From Rhodocista pekingensis (GTDB taxonomy: Bacteria > Pseudomonadota > Alphaproteobacteria > Azospirillales > Azospirillaceae), in the NCBI RefSeq assembly GCF_042665545.1, contig NZ_JBHTCM010000004.1:558001-622000 (forward strand): a DNA stretch of 64,000 nt. The letters run 5' to 3'. The position numbers and the translations under genes are program-made. Positions 8,778 through 16,775 of this stretch are shown here, one piece after another (the first letter of the stretch is position 1; the number at the start of each line of letters is the position of its first letter). The notes below the pieces were generated by a model. It made no database searches. It was not told the origin of the DNA and saw only the letters and a list, made by a program, of their open reading frames with translations.

Positions 8778-9026
8778 ATGTGGGGCAAAGGAGCGATGGC
8801 GGCGGCCGCGGTTCTGCTGCTGGCCGGCTGCGGCAGCACGACGGAGGAGTCCGCGGCCAGCGGTGCCATGGGCGGGGCTGCCGCGGGTGCTGTGGTGGGC
8901 GGCCCGGTGGGTGCGGTCGTCGGGGCCGCTGCCGGCGGCGGGGCCGGCACGGCCGTGGAGAAGCGCCAGGAGCAGGCCAAGGAAGAGCCGGCCGACGGGC
9001 AAACGCCCCCGGCACCCTCCCGCTGA
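8778..9026 (+). CDS. Small glycine-zipper lipoprotein
   Basis: An 82-residue predicted lipoprotein. The lipobox LLAGC places the lipidated Cys at residue 18. The mature part has a glycine/alanine zipper (GAMGGAAAGAVVGG and GAVVGAAAGGGAG, about residues 29-57) that could insert in or span a membrane, then a charged tail with KRQEQAKEEP. Glycine-zipper lipoproteins of this kind are common in the envelope of alphaproteobacteria and resemble Rz/OmpA-associated 'YMGG'-type proteins, but no specific function follows. It diverges from rplM and converges on the thioesterase gene. Confidence 0.65.
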   Translation: MWGKGAMAAAAVLLLAGCGSTTEESAASGAMGGAAAGAVVGGPVGAVVGAAAGGGAGTAVEKRQEQAKEEPADGQTPPAPSR

Positions 9027-9045
9027 GCGCGCCCGATGGCGCGCG

Positions 9046-9510
9046 TCAACCGCCCGCGCCACCAGGGGCTGGACGATGGCCGGGGATGGCGTAGGCCCCC
9101 GTCGCGTGGGCGACGGGATCGGCCTCCCCGTCGGAGTGCAGGAGAATCTCGCCATAGGCCAGCTTCTTGCCCAGGCGCAGCACCCGCGCCTCCGCGATCA
9201 GGTCCTTCAGGGCCGGCTTGCGCAGGAAGTTGATGGTCATGTGGCTGGTCACCGCCAGCGGCACCGGGCCGATCATGCTGAGCACGGCGCCGTAGAGCGC
9301 CAGATCGGCCATGGCGAACATGGTCGGCCCCGACAGCGTGCCGCCCGGCCGCGCCATGTGCAGATCCGGCGAGACCCGGACCCGGCAACTCCCATGGTCC
9401 ATGGCGTCGATCCGCATGCCCGATTTCGTCACCTGCGGCATGCTCTCGGCCAGCATCGCCTCGAACCCCTCCTTCGTCAGGGCGGGCAGCGTCCTCACCT
9501 CGTCCGGCAT
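9046..9510 (-). CDS. PaaI-type hotdog thioesterase
   Basis: A 154-residue hotdog-fold protein of the PaaI/4HBT group that hydrolyses acyl-CoA esters. The core motif RPGGTLSGPTMFAMADLALY (about residues 53-72) forms the hotdog helix with the catalytic Asp; AVTSHMTINFLRKP follows as the central strand. The ATG at 9510 has a near-perfect Shine-Dalgarno GGGAGG, which settles the start against longer in-frame extensions. Substrate cannot be told; phenylacetyl-CoA-type and short acyl-CoAs are family possibilities. A divergent crotonase gene lies on the other side of a 230-bp spacer. Confidence 0.82.
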   Translation of the reverse strand: MPDEVRTLPALTKEGFEAMLAESMPQVTKSGMRIDAMDHGSCRVRVSPDLHMARPGGTLSGPTMFAMADLALYGAVLSMIGPVPLAVTSHMTINFLRKPALKDLIAEARVLRLGKKLAYGEILLHSDGEADPVAHATGAYAIPGHRPAPGGAGG

Positions 9511-9742
9511 GTATCCTCCCGTTCTTCGTTGCGGCGCGGCCGGCGCCGGTCTGTTCCTTATAGACGAGGCGGACGGGTTGGCTGAACCGGCCGATTTCCA
9601 CTTGTCCGTTTTGTGTTTTTCGTGATTACACAGTCCGTATCCGCAAATTCCGCTTGCCAGCGGCCCCTCCCTGGTCTTTGCTGCGGTGGCTGATAGGATG
9701 CCGGCTCCGGCCGACCGCGGCCGCGCATCCCAGGAGCCTGTC

Positions 9743-10552
9743 ATGTCCGCCCCCGGCACCGCCGTCTCTCCCTCCCCCGACACGCTGGTCCTGCTCGACA
9801 TCGGCGCGGGTGTCGCCACCCTGACGCTGAACCGGCCGCAGGCGCGCAACGCCCTGTCGCGGGAGATGATGCTGGCGCTTCAGACCCGGCTGGACGCCGT
9901 CGCCGCCGACCCGGAGGTGAAGGTCGTCGTGCTGGCCGCGGCCGGCCCCGTCTTCTGCGCCGGTCACGACCTGAAGGAGCTGCGCGCCGGCAAGGGGCAC
10001 GACCACCACCTCGCCACCTTCCGCCAGTGCGCCCGGCTGATGACGACGATCGTCAAGCTGCGCCAGCCGGTGATCGCCAAGGTCCATGCCATGGCGACGG
10101 CGGCCGGCTGCCAGCTCGTGGCGAGCTGTGATCTGGCCGTGGCGGCGGAGACGGCGAGCTTCGCCACCCCGGGCGTGAACATCGGCCTGTTCTGCTCCAC
10201 CCCCGCCGTTGCCGTGAGCCGGGCCGTGCCGGCGAAGCTGGCGATGGAGATGCTGCTGACCGGCGATGCCATCGACGCCGCGACCGCGGCGGCGGCGGGT
10301 CTGGTGAACCGCGTCGTGCCGGCGGCGGAACTGGACGCGACCGTGGCCGGGCTCGCCGCCCGGATCGCCGCGAAGTCGCCGCGCATCCTGACCCTGGGCA
10401 AGGAGACCTTCTACCGGCAGCGGGAGATGGACCTGGAGGACGCCTACGCCTACACGGCCGAGGTGATGGCGCTGAACATGGGCCTGCACGACGCCGGCGA
10501 AGGTATCGACGCCTTCCTGGGCAAGCGCCCGCCGAGCTGGCAGGGACGCTGA
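9743..10552 (+). CDS. Enoyl-CoA hydratase/isomerase family protein (crotonase fold)
   Basis: A 269-residue crotonase-superfamily enzyme. Seen are TLTLNRPQARNALSREMM, the oxyanion-hole segment FCAGHDLKELRAGKG, and QPVIAKVHAMATAAGCQLVA with the second oxyanion loop. The AGHDLKE variant and overall sequence resemble the ECHDC3-like subgroup, whose substrate is not well defined. The start ATG has an AGGAG ribosome site 7 bases upstream; an upstream in-frame ATG at 9686 lacks one. It is followed after 10 bp by a CoA-binding-fold gene and then metY, all in one direction, so they probably form one transcript. Confidence 0.85.
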   Translation: MSAPGTAVSPSPDTLVLLDIGAGVATLTLNRPQARNALSREMMLALQTRLDAVAADPEVKVVVLAAAGPVFCAGHDLKELRAGKGHDHHLATFRQCARLMTTIVKLRQPVIAKVHAMATAAGCQLVASCDLAVAAETASFATPGVNIGLFCSTPAVAVSRAVPAKLAMEMLLTGDAIDAATAAAAGLVNRVVPAAELDATVAGLAARIAAKSPRILTLGKETFYRQREMDLEDAYAYTAEVMALNMGLHDAGEGIDAFLGKRPPSWQGR

Positions 10553-10562
10553 GGGAGCCACC

Positions 10563-11060
10563 ATGGATCACGACCGCTATCCGGACAGCCAACTCCGCGC
10601 CATCCTGGAGCGGGTCCGCACCATCGCCCTGATCGGCGCCAGCGCCGACCCGTCCCGCCCCAGCCATGGGGTCATGGCCTATCTGGCGGGCAAGGGCTAC
10701 CGCGTGATCCCGGTCAATCCGGGTCTCGCCGGCCAGCAGCTTCTGGGCGAGACGGTCCGGGCCGGCCTCGACGAGATCGGGGAGCGGGTGGACATGGTGG
10801 ACATCTTCCGCAACTCCGAGGCCGCCGGTCCCCTCGCGGTGGCGGCGGCGGAGCGCGGCATCCCCGTGGTCTGGATGCAGCTCGGCGTCCGCAACGACGC
10901 GGCGGCCGCGCGGGCCGAGGCGCTGGGGACCACGGTGATCATGAACCGCTGCCCGAAGATCGAATACGAGCGGCTGTTCGGGGCCGCCGGACACGGGCAC
11001 GCGGGCCAGCCGCACGAAGGCCGGCCGCAGGCAGGACAGAGCAAGGGAGAGCAGCCATGA
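10563..11060 (+). CDS. CoA-binding (YccU-like) Rossmann protein
   Basis: A 165-residue protein of the CoA_binding_2 family (succinyl-CoA ligase-like nucleotide fold). The motif TIALIGASADPSRPSHGV (residues 21-38) is the CoA phosphate-binding loop; further along are GYRVIPVNPG and VWMQLGVRNDAAAARAEALG, ending in a conserved MNRCPKIEYERL. It has an SD-like GAGGGAG before its ATG. Its stop overlaps the metY start by 4 bases (ATGA), so it is translationally coupled to the sulfhydrylase; the same pairing occurs in other alphaproteobacteria (from memory), suggesting a linked but undefined role. Confidence 0.85.
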   Translation: MDHDRYPDSQLRAILERVRTIALIGASADPSRPSHGVMAYLAGKGYRVIPVNPGLAGQQLLGETVRAGLDEIGERVDMVDIFRNSEAAGPLAVAAAERGIPVVWMQLGVRNDAAAARAEALGTTVIMNRCPKIEYERLFGAAGHGHAGQPHEGRPQAGQSKGEQP

Positions 11061-12370
11061 GTGACAACCGCAGTTCCGGCTTCGAGACGAGAGCCATCCA
11101 TGCCGGGGCCGCACCGGACCCGGCGACGGGCGCGCGCGCCACGCCGATCTACCAGACCACCAGCTACGTCTTCGATGACGTGGAGGATGCCGCCGCCCTG
11201 TTCAATCTGGAGAAGGTCGGCTTCATCTATTCCCGCCTGACGAACCCGACCGTGTCGGTGCTGGAGGCGCGGCTGGCGGACCTGGAGGGCGGTGCAGGCG
11301 CCACCTGCACCAGTTCCGGCCATGCGGCCCAGCTCCTGGCGCTGTTCCCGCTGCTCACCCCCGGCGACGAGATCGTCGCGTCCCGCCAGCTCTACGGTGG
11401 CACGCTGAACCAGTTCGCCAACAGCTTCCCGCGCGCCTTCGGCTGGAAGACCGTCTTCGTGGACAGCGACGATCCGGAGAACTTCCGCCGCGCCCTGACC
11501 CCGAAGACCAAGGCCATCTTCATCGAGAGCCTGGCCAACCCCGGTGGTGTGGTGCTGGACATCGAGGCGATCGCCAGGATCGCCAACGGGGCGGGCATCC
11601 CCCTGATCGTGGACAACACCCTGGCCACCCCCTACCTGTGCCGACCGCTGGACCATGGCGCCACCCTGGTCGTGCATTCCACGACCAAGTTCCTGGGCGG
11701 GCACGGCAATTCCGTCGGCGGCGTGGTGATCGACAGCGGCCGCTTCGACTGGTCGAAGGACGGCCGGTTTCCCGCCCTGTCGGAGCCGGAGCCGGGCTAT
11801 CACGGGATGCGCTTCCACGCGACCTTCGGCGCCCTGGCCTTCACCATCCACGGCCATGCCATCGGGCTGCGTGATCTGGGACCGTCGCAGGCGCCGCTGA
11901 ACGCCTTCCTCACCCTGACCGGGATCGAGACGCTGGCCCTGCGCATGGAACGCCACAGCGCCAACGCGCTGGCGGTCGCGCAGCATCTGACGCAGCACCC
12001 GGCCGTGGCCTGGGTGAACTATGCCGGTCTGCCGGACAGCCGCTACCACGCGCTCGCACGGAAGTACCTGCCCCGCGGCGCCGGCTCGGTCTTCACCTTC
12101 GGGCTCAAGGGCGGCTACGAGGCCGGCGTGAAGCTGGTGGAGAGCGTGAAGCTGTTCAGCCATCTGGCGAACATCGGCGACACCCGCTCGCTGATCATCC
12201 ATCCGGCCTCGACCACGCACAGCCAGCTCTCGCCGGAAGGGCTGGCCGCGGCCGGCGCCGGGCCGGACGTGGTGCGCCTGTCCGTCGGCATCGAGAGCGT
12301 AGAGGACATCATCGCCGATCTGGACCAGGCCCTGGCGACGGCCACCGGCACGGCACGGGCGGTGGAATAG
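11057..12370 (+). CDS. metY: O-acetylhomoserine aminocarboxypropyltransferase (sulfhydrylase)
   Basis: PLP enzyme of the Cys/Met gamma family that makes homocysteine from O-acetyl-L-homoserine and sulfide (or methionine with methanethiol). 437 residues is the MetY length, about 40 longer than MetB/MetC/MetZ. Visible are GFETRAIHAGAAPDPATGAR, YSRLTNPTVSVLEARLADLE, and the PLP lysine Lys211 in VVHSTTKFLGGHG. DNTLATPYLCRPLDHGA and NYAGLPDSRYHALARKYLP support MetY. It is coupled to the CoA-binding gene by a 4-base overlap. No SAM riboswitch is evident upstream because the gene is internal to its operon. Confidence 0.92.
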   Translation: MSDNRSSGFETRAIHAGAAPDPATGARATPIYQTTSYVFDDVEDAAALFNLEKVGFIYSRLTNPTVSVLEARLADLEGGAGATCTSSGHAAQLLALFPLLTPGDEIVASRQLYGGTLNQFANSFPRAFGWKTVFVDSDDPENFRRALTPKTKAIFIESLANPGGVVLDIEAIARIANGAGIPLIVDNTLATPYLCRPLDHGATLVVHSTTKFLGGHGNSVGGVVIDSGRFDWSKDGRFPALSEPEPGYHGMRFHATFGALAFTIHGHAIGLRDLGPSQAPLNAFLTLTGIETLALRMERHSANALAVAQHLTQHPAVAWVNYAGLPDSRYHALARKYLPRGAGSVFTFGLKGGYEAGVKLVESVKLFSHLANIGDTRSLIIHPASTTHSQLSPEGLAAAGAGPDVVRLSVGIESVEDIIADLDQALATATGTARAVE

Positions 12371-12380
12371 CGCGAACCGG

Positions 12381-12411
12381 GCCGCGGGCGGGGACGCTCC
12401 CCTCCCGCGGC
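12381..12411. terminator. Strong hairpin between convergent metY and MFS genes
   Basis: GCCGCGGG and GGGGA pair with TCCCC and CCCGCGGC around a 3-base loop, giving 13 pairs with one internal mismatch. It fills most of the 49-bp gap between the two converging stop codons. There is no T-run, so it is a G+C hairpin that could act in both directions. Confidence 0.5.
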
Positions 12412-12419
12412 GCCCGGCG

Positions 12420-13658
12420 TCAGTCCGCCCCGCTCGCGGCCGGGGCGGCGGCGACCGCCGGCCCCTCCTCCTCTCCCGCCCGCGGCAGCAGCAGGGCGGC
12501 CAGCCACGCGGCCAGGGCGAGGGCGGCCAGCGTGGCGTACAGCAGCGAGAAGTCCTGCGTCCGACCGTAGGTGTACGCCACCATCTGCACGGCCAGCGGC
12601 GCAGCCCCCAGGCTGAGCACGAACTTCGCCCCGTAGGCGAGGCCGCGGTGCCGCTCCGGCGTGTAGCGGGCCAGCAGCAGATTCTCCGCCGGGATCTGCA
12701 AGCCGCTGGTGAAGACCATCGCGGTGGCCAGAAGCAGCACGAGGGGACCGCCCACGCCCCCGGCCAGGGCCAGGAACGGCACCTGCACCAGCAGGCAGAG
12801 GACATAGACCCGCTTCACCGGGAAACGGTCGGCCAGCCAGCCGCCGATGAACTGGGCGCTGCTGGTCAGCAGGTAGACCAGGGTCACCAGCCCGCCGATG
12901 CCCAGCGTGGAGCCGCCGACCAGATCGCCCATCCCCGCCTCGAACCATTTCGGCAGGGCCGTCTGCGTGCCGTTGAAGATCAGCCCGGCGCACAGCATCG
13001 TCACCGACAGCACGATGAAGGCCCGCACCACGTCGCCGCGCGATGCCCGCGGCTGCGGCCGGACATCGCCGCGGCGGTCGAAGACGAGGCCCGCCGCGAT
13101 CATCCCCGCCAGCACGAGCCCCAGCAGGATGGAGACTGCCCCTGGCACGAGGAAGGCCGTATGCCAGTCCCGGATCTGCGCCAGCCCGCCGGCGATCAGG
13201 GCCGCGCTGGCGATGCCCAGGCTGCCGAAGATGCCCATGACGCCCATGGCGCGGCCGCGGTTGGTGGCATTCTTCACCACCCAGGACATGCCGACCGGAT
13301 GGTAGATGGAGGCGCCGGTGCCGAGCACGGCCAGCGCCGCCATGAGCTGCACCGGGGTCTGTGCCAGCCCGGCCAGGACCGAACCGGCGCCGGTCAGGAT
13401 GAACATGACCACCATCATCCGCGCGTCCGACCAGCGGTCGCCCAGCCAGCCGGCGAGCGGCGCCCCCAGCCCGATCATCAGCGATCCCAGGGTCCAGAGC
13501 CGGATCAGCTCGTCATAGCCCGTGCCCCAGGCATGCTCCAGCTCCAGCACGACGGTCAGGTAGAGGGCAGCCAGGATGTGCATGGCCATGTGGCCGATGC
13601 AGGAGAAGGTGATCGAGAGACGGGCGGAGCGCGCCTCCGCGACAGACAGGGCGGTCAC
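12420..13658 (-). CDS. Major facilitator superfamily transporter
   Basis: A 412-residue inner-membrane transporter with about 12 hydrophobic segments. The loop-2 MFS signature is GWLGDRWSDARMM (after segment 2) and is repeated in the second half as GGWLADRFPVKRV, as expected for two six-helix bundles. It resembles MFS drug/sugar exporters of the FSR or NarK-like branches, but the substrate cannot be assigned. I use a GTG start at 13658, where the frame overlaps the cutA stop as GTGA; the longer frame to 13748 would overlap most of the cutA 3' end. It is therefore translationally coupled to cutA. Confidence 0.8.
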   Translation of the reverse strand: MTALSVAEARSARLSITFSCIGHMAMHILAALYLTVVLELEHAWGTGYDELIRLWTLGSLMIGLGAPLAGWLGDRWSDARMMVVMFILTGAGSVLAGLAQTPVQLMAALAVLGTGASIYHPVGMSWVVKNATNRGRAMGVMGIFGSLGIASAALIAGGLAQIRDWHTAFLVPGAVSILLGLVLAGMIAAGLVFDRRGDVRPQPRASRGDVVRAFIVLSVTMLCAGLIFNGTQTALPKWFEAGMGDLVGGSTLGIGGLVTLVYLLTSSAQFIGGWLADRFPVKRVYVLCLLVQVPFLALAGGVGGPLVLLLATAMVFTSGLQIPAENLLLARYTPERHRGLAYGAKFVLSLGAAPLAVQMVAYTYGRTQDFSLLYATLAALALAAWLAALLLPRAGEEEGPAVAAAPAASGAD

Positions 13659-14005
13659 GGCGTCGCCTCCCCCTCGGGCGCGCTCTCGCGCACCAGCCAG
13701 TCGAGATAGGGGGCGTCGCCGCGTCCGAGCGGGAGTTCCACGATGCACGGGGTCGCGTAGCTGTGCAGGGTGCGGACACGGGCGGCGAGCGCCTCGAAGC
13801 GATCGGCACGGGTCTTGGCGATCAGCACCACCTCCGCCGCCGTCTCGACGGCGCCCTGCCAGCGGTAGACCGAGCGCATCTCGGGCAGGATGTTGACGCA
13901 GGCGGCCAGCCGCTCCTCCACCAGGGTGCGGCCGAGTCGGTCCGCCTCCTCCGGCGAGCCGGCGGTCATGTAGACGAAGACCACGGCGCCGTCGTTCGAC
14001 TCCAT
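13655..14005 (-). CDS. cutA: Divalent-cation tolerance protein CutA
   Basis: Small trimeric PII-like protein of 116 residues. The family motifs are clear: VYMTAGSPEEADRLGRTLVEE, RLAACVNILPEMRSVYRWQG, EVVLIAKTRADRFEAL and the C-terminal HSYATPCIVELPLGRGDAPY with the IVELP signature. Linked to copper and other divalent metal tolerance in E. coli, though the molecular role is unsettled. Its stop overlaps the GTG start of the MFS transporter, which makes metal- or stress-related export one plausible but unproven pairing. Confidence 0.93.
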   Translation of the reverse strand: MESNDGAVVFVYMTAGSPEEADRLGRTLVEERLAACVNILPEMRSVYRWQGAVETAAEVVLIAKTRADRFEALAARVRTLHSYATPCIVELPLGRGDAPYLDWLVRESAPEGEATP

Positions 14006-14133
14006 GCGTTTGCGCTCCGATTCCGGTGATTTCCAGGCCGGGGAGACTAGCGTAGCATCACTTTCGCGTCATTCGGGCTTGCGGCAGGGCGGACCCGCGC
14101 CGAGGGCCGGGGAGCGGCGGAGGCGGCCGGGAG

Positions 14134-14412
14134 ATGGACGGGCAACGGGCAACCGGACAGAAGGTGGACAGGCCGACCCCGCAGCAGTTCCGCTGGCTCT
14201 GCGGCGGGGTTTCCCAGCCGGGCGGCAAGCTCTCCCTCTTCGATGCGGACGGCCGGCGGATCGGTGCCGCCACCGTGCGGGCCTGTATCGAAGCGGGCTG
14301 GGCGGAACCCTGGTTCGCCAACCCGATCAAGCCCGACTGGCTGGTCTGTAGACTGACCGATGCCGGCCGCGCGCTTGTCCTGGCGTCTCCGGAAAGCGAC
14401 CGGACGCCTTGA
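14134..14412 (+). CDS. Small hypothetical protein, possible winged-helix fragment
   Basis: A 92-residue product I cannot assign. It contains PTPQQFRWLCGGVSQPGGKL, a FDADGRRIG turn, then ACIEAGWAEPWFANPIKPDW and VCRLTDAGRALV; the last part reads like the recognition helix and wing of a winged-helix fold (helix ending in LTDAGR). The ATG has GGGAG only 1 base away, so a GTG ten codons in (position 14164) is an alternative start. It lies alone between divergent cutA and tRNA-Pro. Composition and codon use match its neighbours, which supports a real gene. Confidence 0.5.
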   Translation: MDGQRATGQKVDRPTPQQFRWLCGGVSQPGGKLSLFDADGRRIGAATVRACIEAGWAEPWFANPIKPDWLVCRLTDAGRALVLASPESDRTP

Positions 14413-14544
14413 AATCCCCAGGTTTTCCGGGCCGATGATCATTCCGTGCAGAAAGTGCCATCGCAGGCGTTGCATCGCCCGGACGAGGTGGCTATAGTCC
14501 GCGCCCGGGCTTGAGGGGCACCCCTCGCAGCCCGCTGGAGAGGT

Positions 14545-14621
14545 CGGAGCGTAGCGCAGCCTGGTAGCGCATCAGACTGGGGGTCTGGGGGTCGCTGGTT
14601 CGAATCCAGTCGCTCCGACCA
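14545..14621 (+). tRNA. tRNA-Pro (anticodon GGG)
   Basis: A complete 77-base cloverleaf including an encoded CCA. The acceptor stem CGGAGCG (14545-14551) pairs with CGCTCCG (14611-14617). The anticodon stem TCAGA/TCTGG closes a 7-base loop CTGGGGG with anticodon GGG at 14579-14581 preceded by T. The T-arm has a 5-bp stem (one G-T pair) around TTCGAAT. The position downstream of ihfA-merR (convergent) is a conserved alphaproteobacterial arrangement. Confidence 0.97.
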
Positions 14622-14748
14622 TTCTCTCCAACGGTGGTTTTCCCCTGACCGCCACAGCCTCAGCGACAAGCCAAAAATCTCGATGAATCGTCCGGCTGCC
14701 TGCGCACGGCATTCCGGGCGTTCTCAGCTGCGTGCAGGGCATCCCCCG

Positions 14749-15360
14749 CTACCGCCGATCCAGCATCCGGCGCAGCTCGATCAGCTCGGTGAGAATGGCT
14801 TCAAGCGCACGGCGTTTGTCCGCGGACAGGCCGGGCGCGGCAGGCGACAGCGGGTCGTCAGGATCGGCAGAGGCGGGACCGGCACAGGCGGATTCGGCGG
14901 AGATGTCGAGGGGCGCATCAGGGAGCGCATCAGCCCCCTCCTCCTCGGTCGGATCGGGTTCGCCCGTCTCCAGCGCCTCCTCGAACAGGCAGGTGGGGCC
15001 GCCGGCGTCCGCCGGATCGGGCACCTTGCCGGGCGGGGGCACGGCACCGCGGCTCTCCTTGAGCAGCCGCTGCACGCCCTTGATCGTATAGCCTTCCTTG
15101 TAGAGCAGAGACTGGATGCGGCGCAGCAGCTCCACATCGTCGGGCCGGTAGTAACGCCGGCCGCCGCCGCGTTTCAGCGGCTTGATCTGGGGAAACTTCG
15201 TCTCCCAGAAGCGCAGCACATGCTGCGGAACGTCGAGGTCGGCCGAAACCTCGCTGATGGTACGGAACGCGCTGGCGGACTTGGCCGGCGCCCGGGAACG
15301 GGTCTCGGCTGCGGCCCCGTCCGCCATGGGACGTTCAGGCTCCAGCACCGTCCGAGCCAT
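14749..15360 (-). CDS. MerR family transcriptional regulator (ihfA-linked)
   Basis: A 203-residue DNA-binding protein. The MerR winged HTH begins with FRTISEVSADLDVPQHVLRF and continues with WETKFPQIKPLKRGGGRRYY and a segment ending GYTIKGVQRLLKE; the C-terminal half is acidic and low-complexity with no metal-binding cysteine set, unlike classical metal sensors, then ends with a short helix EAILTELIELRRMLDRR. This type always follows ihfA in alphaproteobacteria. The first ATG overlaps the ihfA end by 26 bases; an in-frame ATG at 15327 would avoid overlap, so the start is uncertain. Confidence 0.85.
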   Translation of the reverse strand: MARTVLEPERPMADGAAAETRSRAPAKSASAFRTISEVSADLDVPQHVLRFWETKFPQIKPLKRGGGRRYYRPDDVELLRRIQSLLYKEGYTIKGVQRLLKESRGAVPPPGKVPDPADAGGPTCLFEEALETGEPDPTEEEGADALPDAPLDISAESACAGPASADPDDPLSPAAPGLSADKRRALEAILTELIELRRMLDRR

Positions 15361-15655
15361 TCACGAGGCCCTCATTGATCCTGTTCTTCAGCACATGGCT
15401 GGCGCGGAAGACCAGGACACGGCGGGGCAGGATCGGCACTTCCTCCCCGGTCTTGGGATTGCGGCCGATGCGCTGGCCCTTGGCCCGCACCGAGAAACTG
15501 CCGAAGGAAGAGATCTTAACCATGTCGCCCCGGGCCAAGGCATCGGAAATCTCATCCAGGACGCTTTCGACCAGATCGGCGGATTCATTCCGCGACAGGC
15601 CCACCTCCTGATAGACCGCTTCGCTCAACTGCGCGCGCGTTACGGTATTGGCCAT
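15335..15655 (-). CDS. ihfA: Integration host factor subunit alpha
   Basis: DNA-bending nucleoid protein that works as an IHF-alpha/beta heterodimer. 106 residues. The start MANTVTRAQLSEAVYQEVGL and the HU/IHF signature ISSFGSFSVRAKGQRIGRNP are clear, followed by KTGEEVPILPRRVLVFRAS. The alpha-type reading comes from the sequence and from its position between fabH and merR, where ihfA is found in related genomes. The frame is open further upstream but this ATG matches all family N-termini. Confidence 0.95.
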   Translation of the reverse strand: MANTVTRAQLSEAVYQEVGLSRNESADLVESVLDEISDALARGDMVKISSFGSFSVRAKGQRIGRNPKTGEEVPILPRRVLVFRASHVLKNRINEGLVNGSDGAGA

Positions 15656-15800
15656 GGCGCATATCCCCCCAGACGCCCCTGTGGCAAAAACCGTACTTTG
15701 GCGGCATAAATCCGTCAATTCCAAAGAGTTGGCGCGGAATGTTGAGATGTTCGCGTGACCGCGCAGCAGTCAGGGGTACGGCGGGACGGGCATGCCGCCC

Positions 15801-16775
15801 TCACCAGCGGACCAGCGCCGCCCCCCAGGTGAAGCCGCCGCCCATGGCTTCCAGCAGCACGATGTCGCCGCGCTGAACGCGGCCGTCGTGCACCGCCTCG
15901 CACAGCGCCAGCGGGATGGAAGCGGCCGAGGTGTTGCCGTGGTGATCCACGGTCAGCACCACCCGCGACCCGTCGAGCTTCAGCTTGCGCGCCGTGCTCT
16001 CGATGATGCGCAGGTTGGCCTGGTGCGGCACCAGCCAGGAGATGTCGGCCGGCGACAGGCCGTTGGCGGCCAGCGCCTCCTCCACCACATGGGCGAGGTT
16101 GACGACGGCGTGCTTGAAGACCTCCTGCCCCTTCATGCGCAGGTGGCCGACCGTCTGCGTCGTGGACGGACCGCCATCGACATAGAGCAGGTCATGATGG
16201 CGCCCGTCGGAATGCAGGTGGGTGGAGAGGATGCCGCGGTCGGCAGCCGTCCCCTCGCCCTCCTCCGCGCGCAGCACGACGGCGCCGGCACCGTCGCCGA
16301 ACAGCACGCAGGTCGTGCGGTCGGTCCAGTCCAGGATGCGGGAGAAGGTTTCCGCCCCGATCACCAGCGCCGTGCGCGCCTGACCGGCCTTGATGAAATT
16401 GTCCGCGATGGCGAGGGCATAGACGAAGCCCGAGCACACCGCCTGCACATCGAACGCGGCGCCGCGCGTGATGCCCAGCCGGGCCTGCACCTTCGTGGCC
16501 GTGGCCGGAAAGGTCTGGTCGGGCGTGGCGGTCGCCAGCACGATCAGGTCCACCTCGTCCGCAGCCACGCCGGCATGGGCCAGGGCGGCCCGCGCCGCGG
16601 CCTCGGCCAGATCGGAGGTGGTCTCCCCCTCCGCCGCGATGTGGCGCGACCTGATGCCGGTCCGTTCGACGATCCACTCGTCGGACGTCTCGACGATCCG
16701 CGTCAGATCCTCGTTGGTGAGGACGCGCGCCGGCAGGTAGGCGCCGCATCCCAGGATAACGGATCGCAAGGGCAT
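15801..16775 (-). CDS. fabH: 3-oxoacyl-ACP synthase III (KAS III)
   Basis: Starts fatty-acid elongation by condensing acetyl-CoA with malonyl-ACP. 324 residues, thiolase fold. The catalytic triad is Cys114 (QAVCSGFVYAL), His251 (PHQANLRI) and Asn281 (HHGNTSAASIPLAL). TSDEWIVERTGIRSRHI and the C-terminal GGGFTWGAALVRW are typical. The ATG overlaps the plsX stop by one base (TGATG), giving translational coupling. The longer open frame upstream is a shadow of plsX. Confidence 0.96.
   Translation of the reverse strand: MPLRSVILGCGAYLPARVLTNEDLTRIVETSDEWIVERTGIRSRHIAAEGETTSDLAEAAARAALAHAGVAADEVDLIVLATATPDQTFPATATKVQARLGITRGAAFDVQAVCSGFVYALAIADNFIKAGQARTALVIGAETFSRILDWTDRTTCVLFGDGAGAVVLRAEEGEGTAADRGILSTHLHSDGRHHDLLYVDGGPSTTQTVGHLRMKGQEVFKHAVVNLAHVVEEALAANGLSPADISWLVPHQANLRIIESTARKLKLDGSRVVLTVDHHGNTSAASIPLALCEAVHDGRVQRGDIVLLEAMGGGFTWGAALVRW

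Noticed and set aside
14545..14621. Integration site for a mobile element at tRNA-Pro
   Set aside because: No integrase, no duplicated tRNA 3' end and no composition change on either side.
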